Assembly (NCBI RefSeq): GCF_030316885.1
Contig: NZ_JASZYQ010000006.1
Location: 62,001 to 126,000, forward strand
Direction: 5' to 3'
DNA length: 64,000 bases
Source: Variovorax jilinensis
Lineage (GTDB): Bacteria > Pseudomonadota > Gammaproteobacteria > Burkholderiales > Burkholderiaceae_C
Below are positions 49,595 to 58,765 of this stretch, piece after piece (within the stretch, counting starts at the first letter, position 1; each line of letters opens with the position of its first letter). The notes below the pieces were generated by a model, which worked only from the letters and a program-made list of their open reading frames with translations, made no database searches and had not been told where the DNA came from. The position numbers and the translations under genes are program-made.

Positions 49595-50632
49595 ATGCGA
49601 ACCATCGACGTGGCCGCGGCAAAACGCCGTGCGATGAAATATGTGCTCACCCACCCGTACGAACGGGACTACTGGGAGAAGGCGATGGCGATCACTTCCG
49701 TCCTGGCTTGGGACGACGCCGAGGAGGTCGCAGAGATTCGGAATTGGATCGATCGTGCGGTCGAGACGCAGACGTCGAACGGCGACCTGAACTACGCTGA
49801 CCCCCTGGACCTGCCGGCGGGTCATGTGCGGACGTTCACGCCGACCTCCAGTCTCCCGTGCAGCCTGGGCTACCCGCTTTTGCTGATGCATCAGCGCACC
49901 GGAGATGCCTCCTACCTCGAGGCCGCCCGTCTACAGGCGGAAGCACTCGTGCGGACCAGCCGTACGTCGGAAGGCGGCATCTGGGCACGCAAGGAAGGCC
50001 CGGAGTTGTGGGTCGACTTCCTCTACATGATGTGCCCGTTCCTGATTCTCTACGGGCAGATCAGCGGCGAGACATCGTATGTCGACGAGGCATTCAAGCA
50101 GTACGACGTCCACGTTCGACACCTCGTGGATCCCCATCAGGGGCTGACCCGGCACGCGTGGTGTGAAACGCCAAACCACTACCCGCAGTCGACCTTCTGG
50201 GCGCGCGGCAATGGCTGGCTGGTCTGCGTGTCGATGGACATGCTGGCTCTTGCGCCCGATCACAAGGGCGCGGCACAGGTGCGCGAGGTGGGTGTGCGGG
50301 CGCTCAAGAAGATGGCCGAGTACCAGGACCGCAGCGGCTACTTCCACCACGTGCTCGACGACGTCGGCACGAAGCTCGAGGCATCGAGCACAGTGATGTT
50401 TGCGCTGGCCGCGCAGAACGCAGTCCAGCGAGATCTCGTCGACTCGACGTTCACCGACAAGGCACTTCGTGCCGTGCGTGTGGTCGCCGCCTCGGTGGAC
50501 GAATCCGGCGCAGTGCCCGGGGTCGCCGTTCCGCCCGGCGGCCCCGGCGTACCGTTCGGGACCACCCTCTTCGGCCAGGGCTTCTTCCTGCTCGCGGCGC
50601 ATGCCCTGAAGCAGCAACTCAACGTGCTCTGA
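49595..50632 (+). CDS. Glycoside hydrolase family 88/105-like protein (unsaturated glucuronyl hydrolase type)
   Basis: 345 residues from ATG 49595 (ribosome-binding site ACGGAGGCAA). The six-hairpin alpha/alpha-barrel layout of GH88/GH105 is visible: catalytic Asp141 in 'GPELWVDFLYMMCPFLILYG' (YteR Asp143), 'GLTRHAWCETPNHYPQSTFWARGNGWLVCVSMDMLAL' (184-220) and 'KLEASSTVMFALAAQ'. There is no signal peptide, so it acts in the cytoplasm. Known relatives hydrate unsaturated uronyl residues of pectin or glycosaminoglycan fragments, freeing the sugar. It is first in an operon for acyl-CoA chemistry, which is unexpected: it might release an aglycone acid, or act on a glycosylated substrate. Confidence 0.8.
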   Translation: MRTIDVAAAKRRAMKYVLTHPYERDYWEKAMAITSVLAWDDAEEVAEIRNWIDRAVETQTSNGDLNYADPLDLPAGHVRTFTPTSSLPCSLGYPLLLMHQRTGDASYLEAARLQAEALVRTSRTSEGGIWARKEGPELWVDFLYMMCPFLILYGQISGETSYVDEAFKQYDVHVRHLVDPHQGLTRHAWCETPNHYPQSTFWARGNGWLVCVSMDMLALAPDHKGAAQVREVGVRALKKMAEYQDRSGYFHHVLDDVGTKLEASSTVMFALAAQNAVQRDLVDSTFTDKALRAVRVVAASVDESGAVPGVAVPPGGPGVPFGTTLFGQGFFLLAAHALKQQLNVL

Positions 50633-50671
50633 GCGCACCGACCATCCAGTCACACGCAGAGGTGAACTTCA

Positions 50672-51526
50672 ATGCCTGAACTCATGGAGTATCTCGTGCG
50701 CGGGGTGCTGATCGGCGTCACCTATGGGCTACTCGCCTACCCGATCAGCCTGCTGTTCGTCGCCACGGGCACGGTGGACCTGGCCGTCGGCAGCTATGCG
50801 GTATTGGCCGGCGCGGTTGCCATGGCCCTTCCCGCGCCATATGGCTTGGTCGCGGCCGTGCTGATCGCAATCTTTGCTGCGTCACTGGTGGGCATCATTT
50901 CCACCATCCTCAACTCCCGAAGAGGGGGCGATGCGCTGGCATCCGTGCTGGCGAGCTTCGGCTTCGCCATCATCCTCGAGTCCGTCGTGCTGACGGCCTT
51001 CGGGAAGGACCCGATGGTCCGCCAGCAGTTCGGCACATTCTGGAATGTGATGGGGATACGCGTGAGTCCCCAAGCGGCAGTCAATGCAGTCACCGGACTG
51101 CTCATCCTCTGCGGCGTCTTCGTGCTGCTCTACCGCACGCCCTGGGGCCGGATCATGCGCGCGACCGCGGTCAATCCGCGAGGGGCCACCCTTGCCGGCC
51201 TTCCGGTGACGAGCGTGCAGTTCTCGGCCTATGTGATGTCCGGCGTGCTCGCCGGCATCGCAGGCATTCTGATCCTCTACACCTCGGGGCTGGACTTCGC
51301 GTCAGGCCTGCCGCTGACGCTCAAGTCTCTCGGCGCCGCGATCCTTCTGGGCCTGGGCAATCCGCTGCGCGGCTTCTTCGGGGGCGTCGCGATCGGAGTC
51401 GTCGAGGCCTTGAGCGTCGGCTACGCACCGCAGTCGGTGGGGACGCTGCTCCCCTACATCTTCATCTTTGTCGTGCTGTGCACGGCCGGCGCGAGTCGTG
51501 CCAAGGTTCACGGTCTGCGGGCCTGA
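50672..51526 (+). CDS. livH: Branched-chain amino-acid-type ABC transporter permease (LivH)
   Basis: 284 residues from ATG 50672. Eight hydrophobic segments; family blocks 'LVRGVLIGVTYGLLAYPISLLFVATGTVDLAVGSYAVLAG', 'GGDALASVLASFGFAIILESVVLTAFG', 'IMRATAVNPRGATLAGLPVTSVQFSAYVMSGVLAGIAGILILYTSGLDF' and 'AAILLGLGNPLRGFFGGVAIGVVEAL' identify LivH. It is one of the two membrane subunits of a HAAT importer, together with LivM, LivG, LivF and the substrate-binding protein at 57605. Homologues often carry aromatic or branched carboxylates. It starts 39 bp after the glycosidase gene. Confidence 0.92.
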   Translation: MPELMEYLVRGVLIGVTYGLLAYPISLLFVATGTVDLAVGSYAVLAGAVAMALPAPYGLVAAVLIAIFAASLVGIISTILNSRRGGDALASVLASFGFAIILESVVLTAFGKDPMVRQQFGTFWNVMGIRVSPQAAVNAVTGLLILCGVFVLLYRTPWGRIMRATAVNPRGATLAGLPVTSVQFSAYVMSGVLAGIAGILILYTSGLDFASGLPLTLKSLGAAILLGLGNPLRGFFGGVAIGVVEALSVGYAPQSVGTLLPYIFIFVVLCTAGASRAKVHGLRA

Positions 51527-51531
51527 TCGCC

Positions 51532-52542
51532 ATGAACGCACGCACTACGCTCGCGCCCGCGCTCGGTCTGGCACTCCTGGTCGGTGCAATCGCACCGATG
51601 ATCGCCGGCAGCCCGACACTCGTCGACACGGCGATCGTCATCGCGATCTACGGGCTGATCGCGCTGTCGGTCGGCGTGACCTACGGCATGACCGGTCTGC
51701 TGAGCGTCGCGCAGGCATCGCTGGCCGCCGTCGGCGCCTACGTGACCGCGATCCTCAGCGCCAACTTCGGCTGGTCGCCATGGCTCACCGCGCCGCTCGC
51801 GATCCTTGCGCCCGCCGCCTTCGCCTACCCGTTCGCAAGAGTGGTGACGCGCCTGTCTCCGCTGGCGCTGGCCATCGCGACACTCATGTTCGGCTATGCC
51901 TTCGATATTGCAGTGCGTGAAGGCGGCGACCTGACTGGGGGCTACATCGGCCTCTCGGGCATTCCCACGGCGCCCGGAGTGGAAAGCCCCATCGCCTACT
52001 ACGCGCTTGCATGGGGCGTCGTGATCGTCGCGGTGGCGGGCTACACCATCATCCGGCAGTCCCACATCGGCGCTGCGCTGCGCACCATACGAAGCGACGC
52101 GCTGCGGGCGTCCGCCGACGGCATCGACGTGCCGCACCTGCGGAGCGTCTCGATGGCGATCGGCGGCGCGCTCGCGGGTGCCGCGGGCTGGCTGTATGCG
52201 CATCACCTGACCTACCTCGGCCCGGAGTCGCTCGGCCCGGCACTGTCGCTGTCGGCCATTCTGATGGCGGTGGTGGGCGGGGTGCGCAGCGTGACAGGGC
52301 CGCTGCTTGGGGCCGCATTGCTCACGCTGGTCCACAAGTTCATTCCGGGACAGGAAGTGCTGGGGATCTTCTACGGCAGCGCGATGATCATCTGCCTGCT
52401 GATCGCGCCCGAAGGACTCACGGGGCTGCTCTCGCGCGGCTGGCGTCGTGCTCGTCACCGCAGCACTCCCGTCGCCGCCACGTCCGAGCGGCAAGAGATC
52501 AACCTGCCACAGCATGCGGCAGCCGCGGGGGACCGGCCATGA
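51532..52542 (+). CDS. livM: Branched-chain amino-acid-type ABC transporter permease (LivM)
   Basis: 336 residues from ATG 51532, 5 bp after livH. Landmarks: 'VIAIYGLIALSVGVTYGMTGLLSVAQASLAAVGAYVTAIL', 'VVTRLSPLALAIATLMFGYAFDIAV', 'LTGGYIGLSGIP', 'ALRTIRSDALRASADGIDVPHLRSVSMAIGGALAGAAGWLYAHHLTYLGPESLGPALSLSAILMAVVGG' and 'VRSVTGPLLGAALLTLVHKFIP'. The C-terminal tail after residue 305 is polar and extended. It forms the transmembrane path with LivH; its stop overlaps the livG start (ATGA). Confidence 0.92.
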   Translation: MNARTTLAPALGLALLVGAIAPMIAGSPTLVDTAIVIAIYGLIALSVGVTYGMTGLLSVAQASLAAVGAYVTAILSANFGWSPWLTAPLAILAPAAFAYPFARVVTRLSPLALAIATLMFGYAFDIAVREGGDLTGGYIGLSGIPTAPGVESPIAYYALAWGVVIVAVAGYTIIRQSHIGAALRTIRSDALRASADGIDVPHLRSVSMAIGGALAGAAGWLYAHHLTYLGPESLGPALSLSAILMAVVGGVRSVTGPLLGAALLTLVHKFIPGQEVLGIFYGSAMIICLLIAPEGLTGLLSRGWRRARHRSTPVAATSERQEINLPQHAAAAGDRP

Positions 52543-53318
52543 AGCTCGAGGCCTGCAATGTGGTGGTGCGATTCGGCGGCGTGGTCGCGGTGGATGACGT
52601 GTCCGTCGCGCTCGCGCCCGGACGGATCGTGTCGGTCGTCGGTCCTAACGGCTCGGGCAAGAGCACGCTGTTCAACGCCATCACGGGCCTGGTGCCGATG
52701 GCGCAGGGCGAGGTGCGAATCGACGGTCGGTCCCTGCTCGATCTCCCGATGAACAAGCGAGTTCGAAGGGGCATCTCGCGGACCTTCCAGACGCCACGCT
52801 TCGATCCGGACATGACGGTGCGCGAAACCGTGCTGTGTGGCTACTTCCCGTTGCGCCGGACCGGCCTGCTCGCCGTCTGCCTGCAGACGTCCGCAGCCCG
52901 GCGCGAGGCCGCGGAGATGCACGACCGCTGCGACGCGCTGCTCGAGAGCTTCGGCCTGGCCGCCTATGCCCGCACGCCTATGTCCGACCTTCCGATCGGG
53001 CAGATCCGGCTGGTCGACGTCGCTCGCGCGGCGGCGGCCCAGCCGCAGTACCTGCTGCTCGATGAACCCGCGGCGGGGCTGACCACTGCCGAACAGACGA
53101 TGCTCTCCAACGAGGTCCGGCGCGTGGCCGCCTCGGGCGTCGGCGTGCTGCTGGTGGAGCACAACTTCGAGTTGGTGTGCCAGTTGGCCGAGCACCTGAT
53201 CGTGCTGGAACGCGGCCGCATGTTGCTCGAAGGCACGCCCGACGTGGTCAGCGCGGATCCGTTCTTCCGGCGCGCGTACCTCGGCGTGACCGAAGAACTC
53301 GAAGGAGCAGCGGCATGA
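52539..53318 (+). CDS. livG: ABC transporter ATP-binding protein (LivG)
   Basis: 259 residues from ATG 52539. Walker A 'VVGPNGSGKSTLFNAITG', LivG-type 'RTFQTPRFDPDMTVRETVLCG', signature region 'MSDLPIGQIRLVDVARAAAAQP' (the usual LSGGQ is replaced by a divergent sequence), Walker B 'YLLLDEPAAGLTTAEQ' and His-loop 'LLVEHNFELVCQLAEHLIVLERGRMLLEG' are present. It supplies ATP-driven force to LivHM with LivF. The signature deviation 'LPIGQIRLVDVA' is worth noting but resembles LivG in this group. Stop overlaps livF start (ATGA). Confidence 0.9.
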   Translation: MKLEACNVVVRFGGVVAVDDVSVALAPGRIVSVVGPNGSGKSTLFNAITGLVPMAQGEVRIDGRSLLDLPMNKRVRRGISRTFQTPRFDPDMTVRETVLCGYFPLRRTGLLAVCLQTSAARREAAEMHDRCDALLESFGLAAYARTPMSDLPIGQIRLVDVARAAAAQPQYLLLDEPAAGLTTAEQTMLSNEVRRVAASGVGVLLVEHNFELVCQLAEHLIVLERGRMLLEGTPDVVSADPFFRRAYLGVTEELEGAAA

Positions 53319-54085
53319 GCGCAGCTTTCGACGGCGCGGGCGCCTCGCGCACGCTGGCGCCCGCAATCGAGGTGAGGCGACTAACGGCTTTCTACCAGCG
53401 CGTGGAGGTTCTGCACGGCATCGATTTCTCACTGGCGCCGGGTCAGTTGATGGCGTTGCTCGGCGCGAACGGTGCCGGCAAGTCCAGTCTCCTGGGCGCG
53501 GTGGCCGGGGTCGTGAACTCCAAGGGTTCGGTGAAGGTCGACGGGAGCGAACTGTCCGGCGTGGCGCCCCACATCCGGGCCCGCTCGGGTGTCGCGCTGG
53601 TGCCCGAGGTGCGCGGCAACCTGTTTCCGGCGCTGTCGGTGCAGGAGAACCTCGAACTCGCGTACAGGGCACTGGAGGTCGGCGCGGCGCGAGGCCTGCA
53701 CGAACAGGTGCACGAGATGTTTCCGATCCTGCGCGAACGCGCCGATGCGCAATGCGGCATGTTGAGCGGCGGCGAGCAGCAGATGCTCGCGATCGCGCTG
53801 GCGCTCGGCCGGCGGCCCAGGGTACTGCTGCTCGACGAGCCGACGCAAGGGCTCGCGCCCTCGGTGCTGCCGATCCTTCATCGCGCCTTCGCGGCGCTGA
53901 AGGCGCAGGGACTCGCGATCGTGCTCGCCGAGCAGAACCTGCCGTTCGCGGCGCGCTGCGCCGACTCGTTCGTGGTGCTCGCGGGCGGCCACGTTTCGCT
54001 GCGCGGGGCGGGCACCGACCTGAAGGATCAAGAGCGGCTCATGGCCGCCTACATGGGCAGAGAGACCACAGGAACCGTATCGTGA
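53315..54085 (+). CDS. livF: ABC transporter ATP-binding protein (LivF)
   Basis: 256 residues from ATG 53315. Walker A 'ALLGANGAGKSSLLGAVAG', 'VALVPEVRGNLFPALSVQENLELAYRA', signature 'CGMLSGGEQQMLAIALALGRRP', Walker B 'VLLLDEPTQGLAPSVL' and the His-switch position occupied by Gln in 'IVLAEQNLPFAARCADSFVVLAGG' (usual for LivF) are visible. It is the second ATPase of the LivHMGF importer. Its stop TGA overlaps the GTG start of the racemase gene, so the importer and first metabolic enzyme are translationally coupled. Confidence 0.91.
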   Translation: MSAAFDGAGASRTLAPAIEVRRLTAFYQRVEVLHGIDFSLAPGQLMALLGANGAGKSSLLGAVAGVVNSKGSVKVDGSELSGVAPHIRARSGVALVPEVRGNLFPALSVQENLELAYRALEVGAARGLHEQVHEMFPILRERADAQCGMLSGGEQQMLAIALALGRRPRVLLLDEPTQGLAPSVLPILHRAFAALKAQGLAIVLAEQNLPFAARCADSFVVLAGGHVSLRGAGTDLKDQERLMAAYMGRETTGTVS

Positions 54086-55233
54086 CCACTGAACAGAAAG
54101 AAGGGCCGCTGTCCGGCATTCGTGTCATCGACCTCACCCGACTGGCGCCAGGACCGTACTGCACCATGCTGCTGGCCGACCTGGGAGCCGAGGTGATCGT
54201 CGTCGCCGGCGGCCGCGCGGGGGTGGCAGTGCCGGAGCTGTCGCGCGGCAAGCGCTTCGTCTCGCTCGACCTCAAGAGCGATGCGGGGCGAGAGGCGCTG
54301 GCTCGCCTGTGCGACCAGGCGGACGTCGTTATCGAGGGTTTCCGGCCCGGCGTGGCCAGCCGCATCGGCGCCGATCCGGACGAGCTTCGGCGCCGCAATC
54401 CGCGCCTTGTGTATTGCTCGCTCACGGGATACGGACAAGACGGTCCGCGCGGATCGGCCGCGGGCCATGACATCAACTACCTGGGACTGTCCGGCGCGAT
54501 GGGCGCGGCGGGTCCGGCCGGCGACCGCCCGTATCCACCGCTCAACCTGCTGGCGGATTTCGGCGGCGGCGGGTTGCTGGCCGCCTTCGGCATCGTGGCG
54601 GCGATCGTCGAGCGTCAACGCACGGGCCAGGGCCAGAAGATCGACGCCGCGATGATCGATGGCTGCGTCTCGATGATGGCGATGCACTATCCGCTGTGGA
54701 AGAGTGCCGTGATGCCCGCGCGGGGCGAGGGCCTGATCACCGGCAGTGCGCCCTTCTATCGCACCTACGCCTGCCAGGACGGACGCTTCGTCGCTGTCGG
54801 TGCGCTCGAGCGCGCCTTCTTCGTCAGCCTCTGGGCCATCCTTGAACTTGGCGAGCCGCCCGACCACATGAACACCGGCAACTGGCCCGCGATCGAGGCC
54901 GCCCTAGGTGCTCGATTCATGGCAGCCGACAGGGACCATTGGGCAGTGCTCTTCATGCGCACCGATGCCTGCGTGACGCCGGTGCTGGAGCCGCACGAGG
55001 TCTGGGACGAGCCGCAGGTCAGGTCGCGCCTCGCGGCGGATGCGCCACGGAGCGTTCCCGTGGTGCCGAAGTTCGAACGCGTCGCCGCCGCGGTCAGCCA
55101 GGTCGACATGTCCGACCGGACGCAGGAAGTGCTTGCCGAATTCGGGCTCGAAGCGGAACTCATCGCCCGGGTGCGATCCGAGGCCAGCCCCGCCGAGTCC
55201 ACCGGTCTGCAGTGGCCGCCCCAACTGAGCTAG
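54082..55233 (+). CDS. Alpha-methylacyl-CoA racemase (CaiB/BaiF superfamily)
   Basis: 383 residues from GTG 54082, which overlaps the livF stop. Unlike the other two CaiB proteins here it has the racemase signature: 'GYGQDGPRGSAAGHDINYLGLSGAMG' with His129-Asp130 (mycobacterial MCR His126), 'YPPLNLLADFGGGGLLAAFGIVAAI' with the second catalytic Asp (Asp159 region; MCR Asp156), and 'GQGQKIDAAMIDG'. Such enzymes invert the alpha-carbon of 2-methyl-branched acyl-CoAs, as for methyl-branched fatty acids, bile-acid side chains or 2-arylpropionates. The active-site histidine and aspartate argue strongly for racemase over CoA-transfer. It suggests the substrate of this operon has an alpha-methyl stereocentre. 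Confidence 0.85.
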   Translation: MTTEQKEGPLSGIRVIDLTRLAPGPYCTMLLADLGAEVIVVAGGRAGVAVPELSRGKRFVSLDLKSDAGREALARLCDQADVVIEGFRPGVASRIGADPDELRRRNPRLVYCSLTGYGQDGPRGSAAGHDINYLGLSGAMGAAGPAGDRPYPPLNLLADFGGGGLLAAFGIVAAIVERQRTGQGQKIDAAMIDGCVSMMAMHYPLWKSAVMPARGEGLITGSAPFYRTYACQDGRFVAVGALERAFFVSLWAILELGEPPDHMNTGNWPAIEAALGARFMAADRDHWAVLFMRTDACVTPVLEPHEVWDEPQVRSRLAADAPRSVPVVPKFERVAAAVSQVDMSDRTQEVLAEFGLEAELIARVRSEASPAESTGLQWPPQLS

Positions 55234-55245
55234 CAAGGAGCAATC

Positions 55246-56382
55246 ATGAAGAGAGACCTGGACGTGACGTCCGCCTACGACGAGTTCCGCAGCATGGTGG
55301 TCCGGATCACGCGCGAACGCGTCGTTCCGCACGCCGCAACCATCGACCGCGAAGCCCGTCCTCCGCTCGAGGCGGTGGCGGCCTTTCGTGAAGCGGGCCT
55401 GATGGGGCTGCCCTTTCCCGAGGCGCTCGGAGGCCAGGATGGCGACCTGATGACGCAGACAATTGCAGTCGAGGAAGTCTCGCGCGGCTGCGCCTCGTCG
55501 GGGCTGACTCTCATGACCGGCTGGGCGGCGCTCGACCCACTCGCACGATTCGGCTCCGAATCGCTGAAGGCGCAGATTCTTCCTTCAGTGGCCTCCGGAG
55601 AAAAGATTGCGGGATGGTGCCTGACCGAGCCGCACGGTGGGTCGAACGTGGCCGGCATCAAGACGCGCGCGCGACTCGAGCGCGGACAGTGGGTCATCGA
55701 CGGAACCAAGCGGTTCATCACGAACGCCGGCTGGGCGGAGTGGTACTTGGTACTCGCCAAGACCGACGAGAAATCCATGGGCATCTTCATGGTTCACAAG
55801 GACGATCCCGGCATCCGGTTCGGCAAGCAGGAAGACAAGATGGGTCTGCGAGGCAGCCCGACCGCCGACGTGATATTCGAGGACTGCCGCATTCCGGAGG
55901 ATCGTGTCGTGGGCGATGCAATCGGCGGTTACGCGCGGATGATGGTGTCGCTGTCCATCTCGCGGCCCCTGATCGCCGCGCAGGCGCTGGGCATCGCACA
56001 GGGGGCACTGGACGAGGCCGTTGCGTATACCAAGACGCGTTCGCCCTTCGGGCAGCCTGTCTCGCGCTATCAGCTCACGCGTGCGATGGTCGCGGACATG
56101 GCGGTCAAGGTCGAAGCATCGCGTGCCGTGTTGTACCAGGCGGTGCAGATGATCGAGAGCGACCCCGAGAAGGCCCGCGTCTTCGCTTCGATGGCCAAGC
56201 TGCTGTGCAGCGACACCGCGATGGAAGTCACCACGCAGGCAGTGCAACTGCATGGCGGATATGGCTATCTGAAGGATTACCCGGTCGAGCGAATGATGCG
56301 TGACGCCAAGATCACCCAGATCTACGAAGGCACGAACCAGATCCAGCGAATGATCATCGCCAAGCACGTCTACCAGGACTGA
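55246..56382 (+). CDS. Acyl-CoA dehydrogenase
   Basis: 378 residues from ATG 55246 (ribosome-binding site AAGGAGC). Standard fold: 'WCLTEPHGGSNVAGIKTRARLERGQWVIDGTKRFITNAGWAEWYLVLAK' (flavin and substrate), 'DNKMGLRGSPTADVIFEDC'-like block at about 200 ('DKMGLRGSPTADVIFEDCRIPEDRVVG'), 'ALGIAQGALDEAVAYTKTRSPFGQPVSRYQLTRAMVADMAVK', and catalytic base Glu361 in 'IYEGTNQIQRMIIAKHV'. It introduces a trans-2 double bond into an acyl-CoA, passing electrons to ETF. Next to a racemase, it is expected to act on one epimer of a 2-methylacyl-CoA. ETF genes are not in the window. Confidence 0.92.
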   Translation: MKRDLDVTSAYDEFRSMVVRITRERVVPHAATIDREARPPLEAVAAFREAGLMGLPFPEALGGQDGDLMTQTIAVEEVSRGCASSGLTLMTGWAALDPLARFGSESLKAQILPSVASGEKIAGWCLTEPHGGSNVAGIKTRARLERGQWVIDGTKRFITNAGWAEWYLVLAKTDEKSMGIFMVHKDDPGIRFGKQEDKMGLRGSPTADVIFEDCRIPEDRVVGDAIGGYARMMVSLSISRPLIAAQALGIAQGALDEAVAYTKTRSPFGQPVSRYQLTRAMVADMAVKVEASRAVLYQAVQMIESDPEKARVFASMAKLLCSDTAMEVTTQAVQLHGGYGYLKDYPVERMMRDAKITQIYEGTNQIQRMIIAKHVYQD

Positions 56383-56393
56383 AAGGAACTGAA

Positions 56394-57572
56394 ATGGGCG
56401 TTCTCAGCGATTGCCTCGTGGTCGAGATGAGCGAGGTCTTCCAGGCACCGGTTGCGACTCAGGTGCTCGGCGACCTGGGCGCCGACGTGATCAAGGTCGA
56501 GCGCGTGGATTCGGGCGAGATCCTGCGCCGCATGGACCCGGTTGCGCTCGAGACGGGACGGATCAGCTCCTACTTTGCGGCCGTGAATCGCAACAAGTTC
56601 TCGATCACGATGGACCTCAAGAGCGAGCAGGGCAAGGCGGAGCTGTCGAAGCTGCTTGCTCAGGCCGACGTGTTCGTCCACAACTATCGCCCGGGCGCGA
56701 TGGAGCGGCTCGGCTTCGGGTACGAGGCACTGGCCGCGGCGAACCCGCGCCTGGTCTACGCGGCCGCGACCGGCTACGGCGCTTCCGGCCCGCTCGCCAT
56801 GCAGGGCGGACAGGACATGGTGATGCAGTCGATCACGGGCATGGCGATGGCCGCGAGCGGGTCCGACGGCATTCCGCGCTTCGCCAACGCGCCGTCGATC
56901 GACTTCGCATCCGGCATGATCCTCGCGCAGGGTGTCCTCGCGGCGTTGCTGGCGCGCGAGAAGACCGGACGCGGCCAGCGCGTGAGCATCTCCCTGCTCG
57001 ACACCGCCATTGCCATCCAGAGTCTCGAAGCCGCATCGCAGTTGATGTACGGATACGAAACCAGGTGGCTCGAGCGCGGCCTGAACTTCGTCTTTCCCAC
57101 ACGGGACGGCTGGCTGACCGTGCTGGGATTCTTTCGCGAGAATCCGTTGTCGCTGATGTGCCGGGCGATGGATCTTCCCGACGAAAGCCTGCGCCCGGAC
57201 CTCGCGACCGTTGCGCAGCAGATCGAACATCGCGACGAAATCTATGCGCTGCTGCGGCCCAGCGTGGCAGCCTTGGCCCGGGACGAGGCCTATCGTCGGT
57301 TCTGCGCAGCGGACGTGCTGTGCGCGCCGATGCTGACGCTTGCCGAAGCCCTGGATCACCCCCAGGTGCGCCACAACGGAATGGTCGTCACCGTTCCCGT
57401 GGCGGGTCAGTCTGAAGCCGAGGTCGTGGCCAACCCGCTGCGGCTGTCGGATACCCCGCTCACCATTCGCAGGGGGCCGCCGCTGCTCGATGCGGACCGC
57501 GAAGAGATCCGGCGCCGGTGGCTCGGTGCCGCCGTGGAGCCTGCAAGCCCGTCGACTTCCGACGCTACCTGA
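56394..57572 (+). CDS. CaiB/BaiF family CoA-transferase (second of operon)
   Basis: 392 residues from ATG 56394 (ribosome-binding site AAAGGAACTG). The N-terminal block 'LVVEMSEVFQAPVATQVLGDLGADVIKVERVDSGEILRRMD' and 'ADVFVHNYRPGAMERLGFGYEAL' are typical class III; Asp141 in 'MQGGQDMVMQSITGMAMAASG' is the likely nucleophile. It lacks the racemase His of its upstream paralogue, so it is more likely a true CoA-transferase that moves CoA to or from the acid. With the acyl-CoA ligase downstream there are two alternative activation routes. Gap to the dehydrogenase is 11 bp. Confidence 0.9.
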   Translation: MGVLSDCLVVEMSEVFQAPVATQVLGDLGADVIKVERVDSGEILRRMDPVALETGRISSYFAAVNRNKFSITMDLKSEQGKAELSKLLAQADVFVHNYRPGAMERLGFGYEALAAANPRLVYAAATGYGASGPLAMQGGQDMVMQSITGMAMAASGSDGIPRFANAPSIDFASGMILAQGVLAALLAREKTGRGQRVSISLLDTAIAIQSLEAASQLMYGYETRWLERGLNFVFPTRDGWLTVLGFFRENPLSLMCRAMDLPDESLRPDLATVAQQIEHRDEIYALLRPSVAALARDEAYRRFCAADVLCAPMLTLAEALDHPQVRHNGMVVTVPVAGQSEAEVVANPLRLSDTPLTIRRGPPLLDADREEIRRRWLGAAVEPASPSTSDAT

Positions 57573-57604
57573 GACCCCACCAACCATCCGATAGGAGACA
57601 CATC

Positions 57605-58765
57605 GTGAGACGTCACTTCCTGCTCAAGGCCTCGGCCTCGTTCGCCTCCATCATGTTCAGCGGCCTGTTCCTCGCGGGACCCGCGCACGCCCAGTCGGCG
57701 CCGCCGCTCAACATCGGATTGCTGCTGAGCCTCAGCGGCCCTGCCGCGCCCTTCGGCATCCCCGAACGCGACGCGGTACAGGCCGTTGCGGCCAAGATCA
57801 ATGCCGAGGGAGGTGTGGGTGGCAGGCAGATCGTGCTCAGCATCTACGACGACGGCACCAATCCGACCGAAGCGGCGCGCGGCGCGACGCAGCTGATCCA
57901 GAAGGACAAGGTGGTCGCGATCATCGGATCGACCACCGGCAGCGGGACGCTGGCGGCCGCGCCGGTAGCGATGCGCAACGAGGTTCCAATCCTGGCGCCG
58001 AACGGCACCTTGTCCGTGACCTCGAAGGACAACAAGTTCTATCCCTGGGTGTTTCGGAGCCTGACAGGCGACCTGACCAATACAGACGTCCTGGTCAAGC
58101 GTGCAGCCGAAGCGGGGGCAAAGAGGATCGGCATCTTCTACCAGGAGGATGCCTACGGCAAGAACACGGCCGACTACATGCAGGAAGTCGCCAAGCGATA
58201 CGGCCTGGAGATCGCGGGGGTCGCGGCGGCGCCGCTCAATTCGACCGACCTGAGTCCGCAGGCGGCCCGCATCCGCAATGCGAACCCCGATGCGGTGCTG
58301 GTTCAGGCCTCGGCGCCCGCGCTCGGTGCCGCCTTCGTGCGGGCCGCCAAGCAGATCGACATGAAGGCGCAGTTGTGGGCGCCGGTCGGGCTGGGGCAAC
58401 GTGCCTTCATCGACGCCAGCGGAGCGGCGGGCAACGGCGTCAAGCTGGTGGTGCTGGCGAACTGGGACGATCCGATTCCCCAGCTGGTGCCGCTGGGCAC
58501 GCTGTTGAAAGCCGCAGGCAAATCCCCTCAGGGCTTCGGCGAACTCATCGGTGCCAACGCCATCCTGGCGATCGTCGAGGCGGCCAAGAAGGTGCGCGGC
58601 GAGATCACCGGCAAGGCGTTGCGAGACCAGCTCGAGGTCCTCTGCGGGCTGGAGTCCTATACCGCCGGCAAGGCCTGCTACTCTGCGGACAACCATGACG
58701 GCTGGTCGGCGGATTTCCTGACCACTGTCGAAATCCGCGACGGCAAGTTCATCACGCTCAAATGA
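57605..58765 (+). CDS. Liv-type ABC transporter substrate-binding protein
   Basis: 386 residues from GTG 57605 (ribosome-binding site AGGAGACACATC). The signal peptide begins with a twin-arginine-like 'RRHFLLKASASFASIMFSGLF' segment and ends at about 'GPAHAQS' (residue 30), so Tat export is possible. The mature part is a HAAT binding protein: 'LNIGLLLSLSGPAAPFGIPERDAVQAVAAKINAEGGVGGRQIVLSIYDDGTNPTEAARGATQLI', 'NTADYMQEVAKRYGLEIAGVAAAPLNSTDLSPQAARIRNANPDAVLVQ' and 'NAILAIVEAAKKVRGEITGKALRDQLE'. It serves the LivHMGF transporter, although five genes separate them. Its stop overlaps the ligase start (ATGA). Confidence 0.9.
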   Translation: MRRHFLLKASASFASIMFSGLFLAGPAHAQSAPPLNIGLLLSLSGPAAPFGIPERDAVQAVAAKINAEGGVGGRQIVLSIYDDGTNPTEAARGATQLIQKDKVVAIIGSTTGSGTLAAAPVAMRNEVPILAPNGTLSVTSKDNKFYPWVFRSLTGDLTNTDVLVKRAAEAGAKRIGIFYQEDAYGKNTADYMQEVAKRYGLEIAGVAAAPLNSTDLSPQAARIRNANPDAVLVQASAPALGAAFVRAAKQIDMKAQLWAPVGLGQRAFIDASGAAGNGVKLVVLANWDDPIPQLVPLGTLLKAAGKSPQGFGELIGANAILAIVEAAKKVRGEITGKALRDQLEVLCGLESYTAGKACYSADNHDGWSADFLTTVEIRDGKFITLK

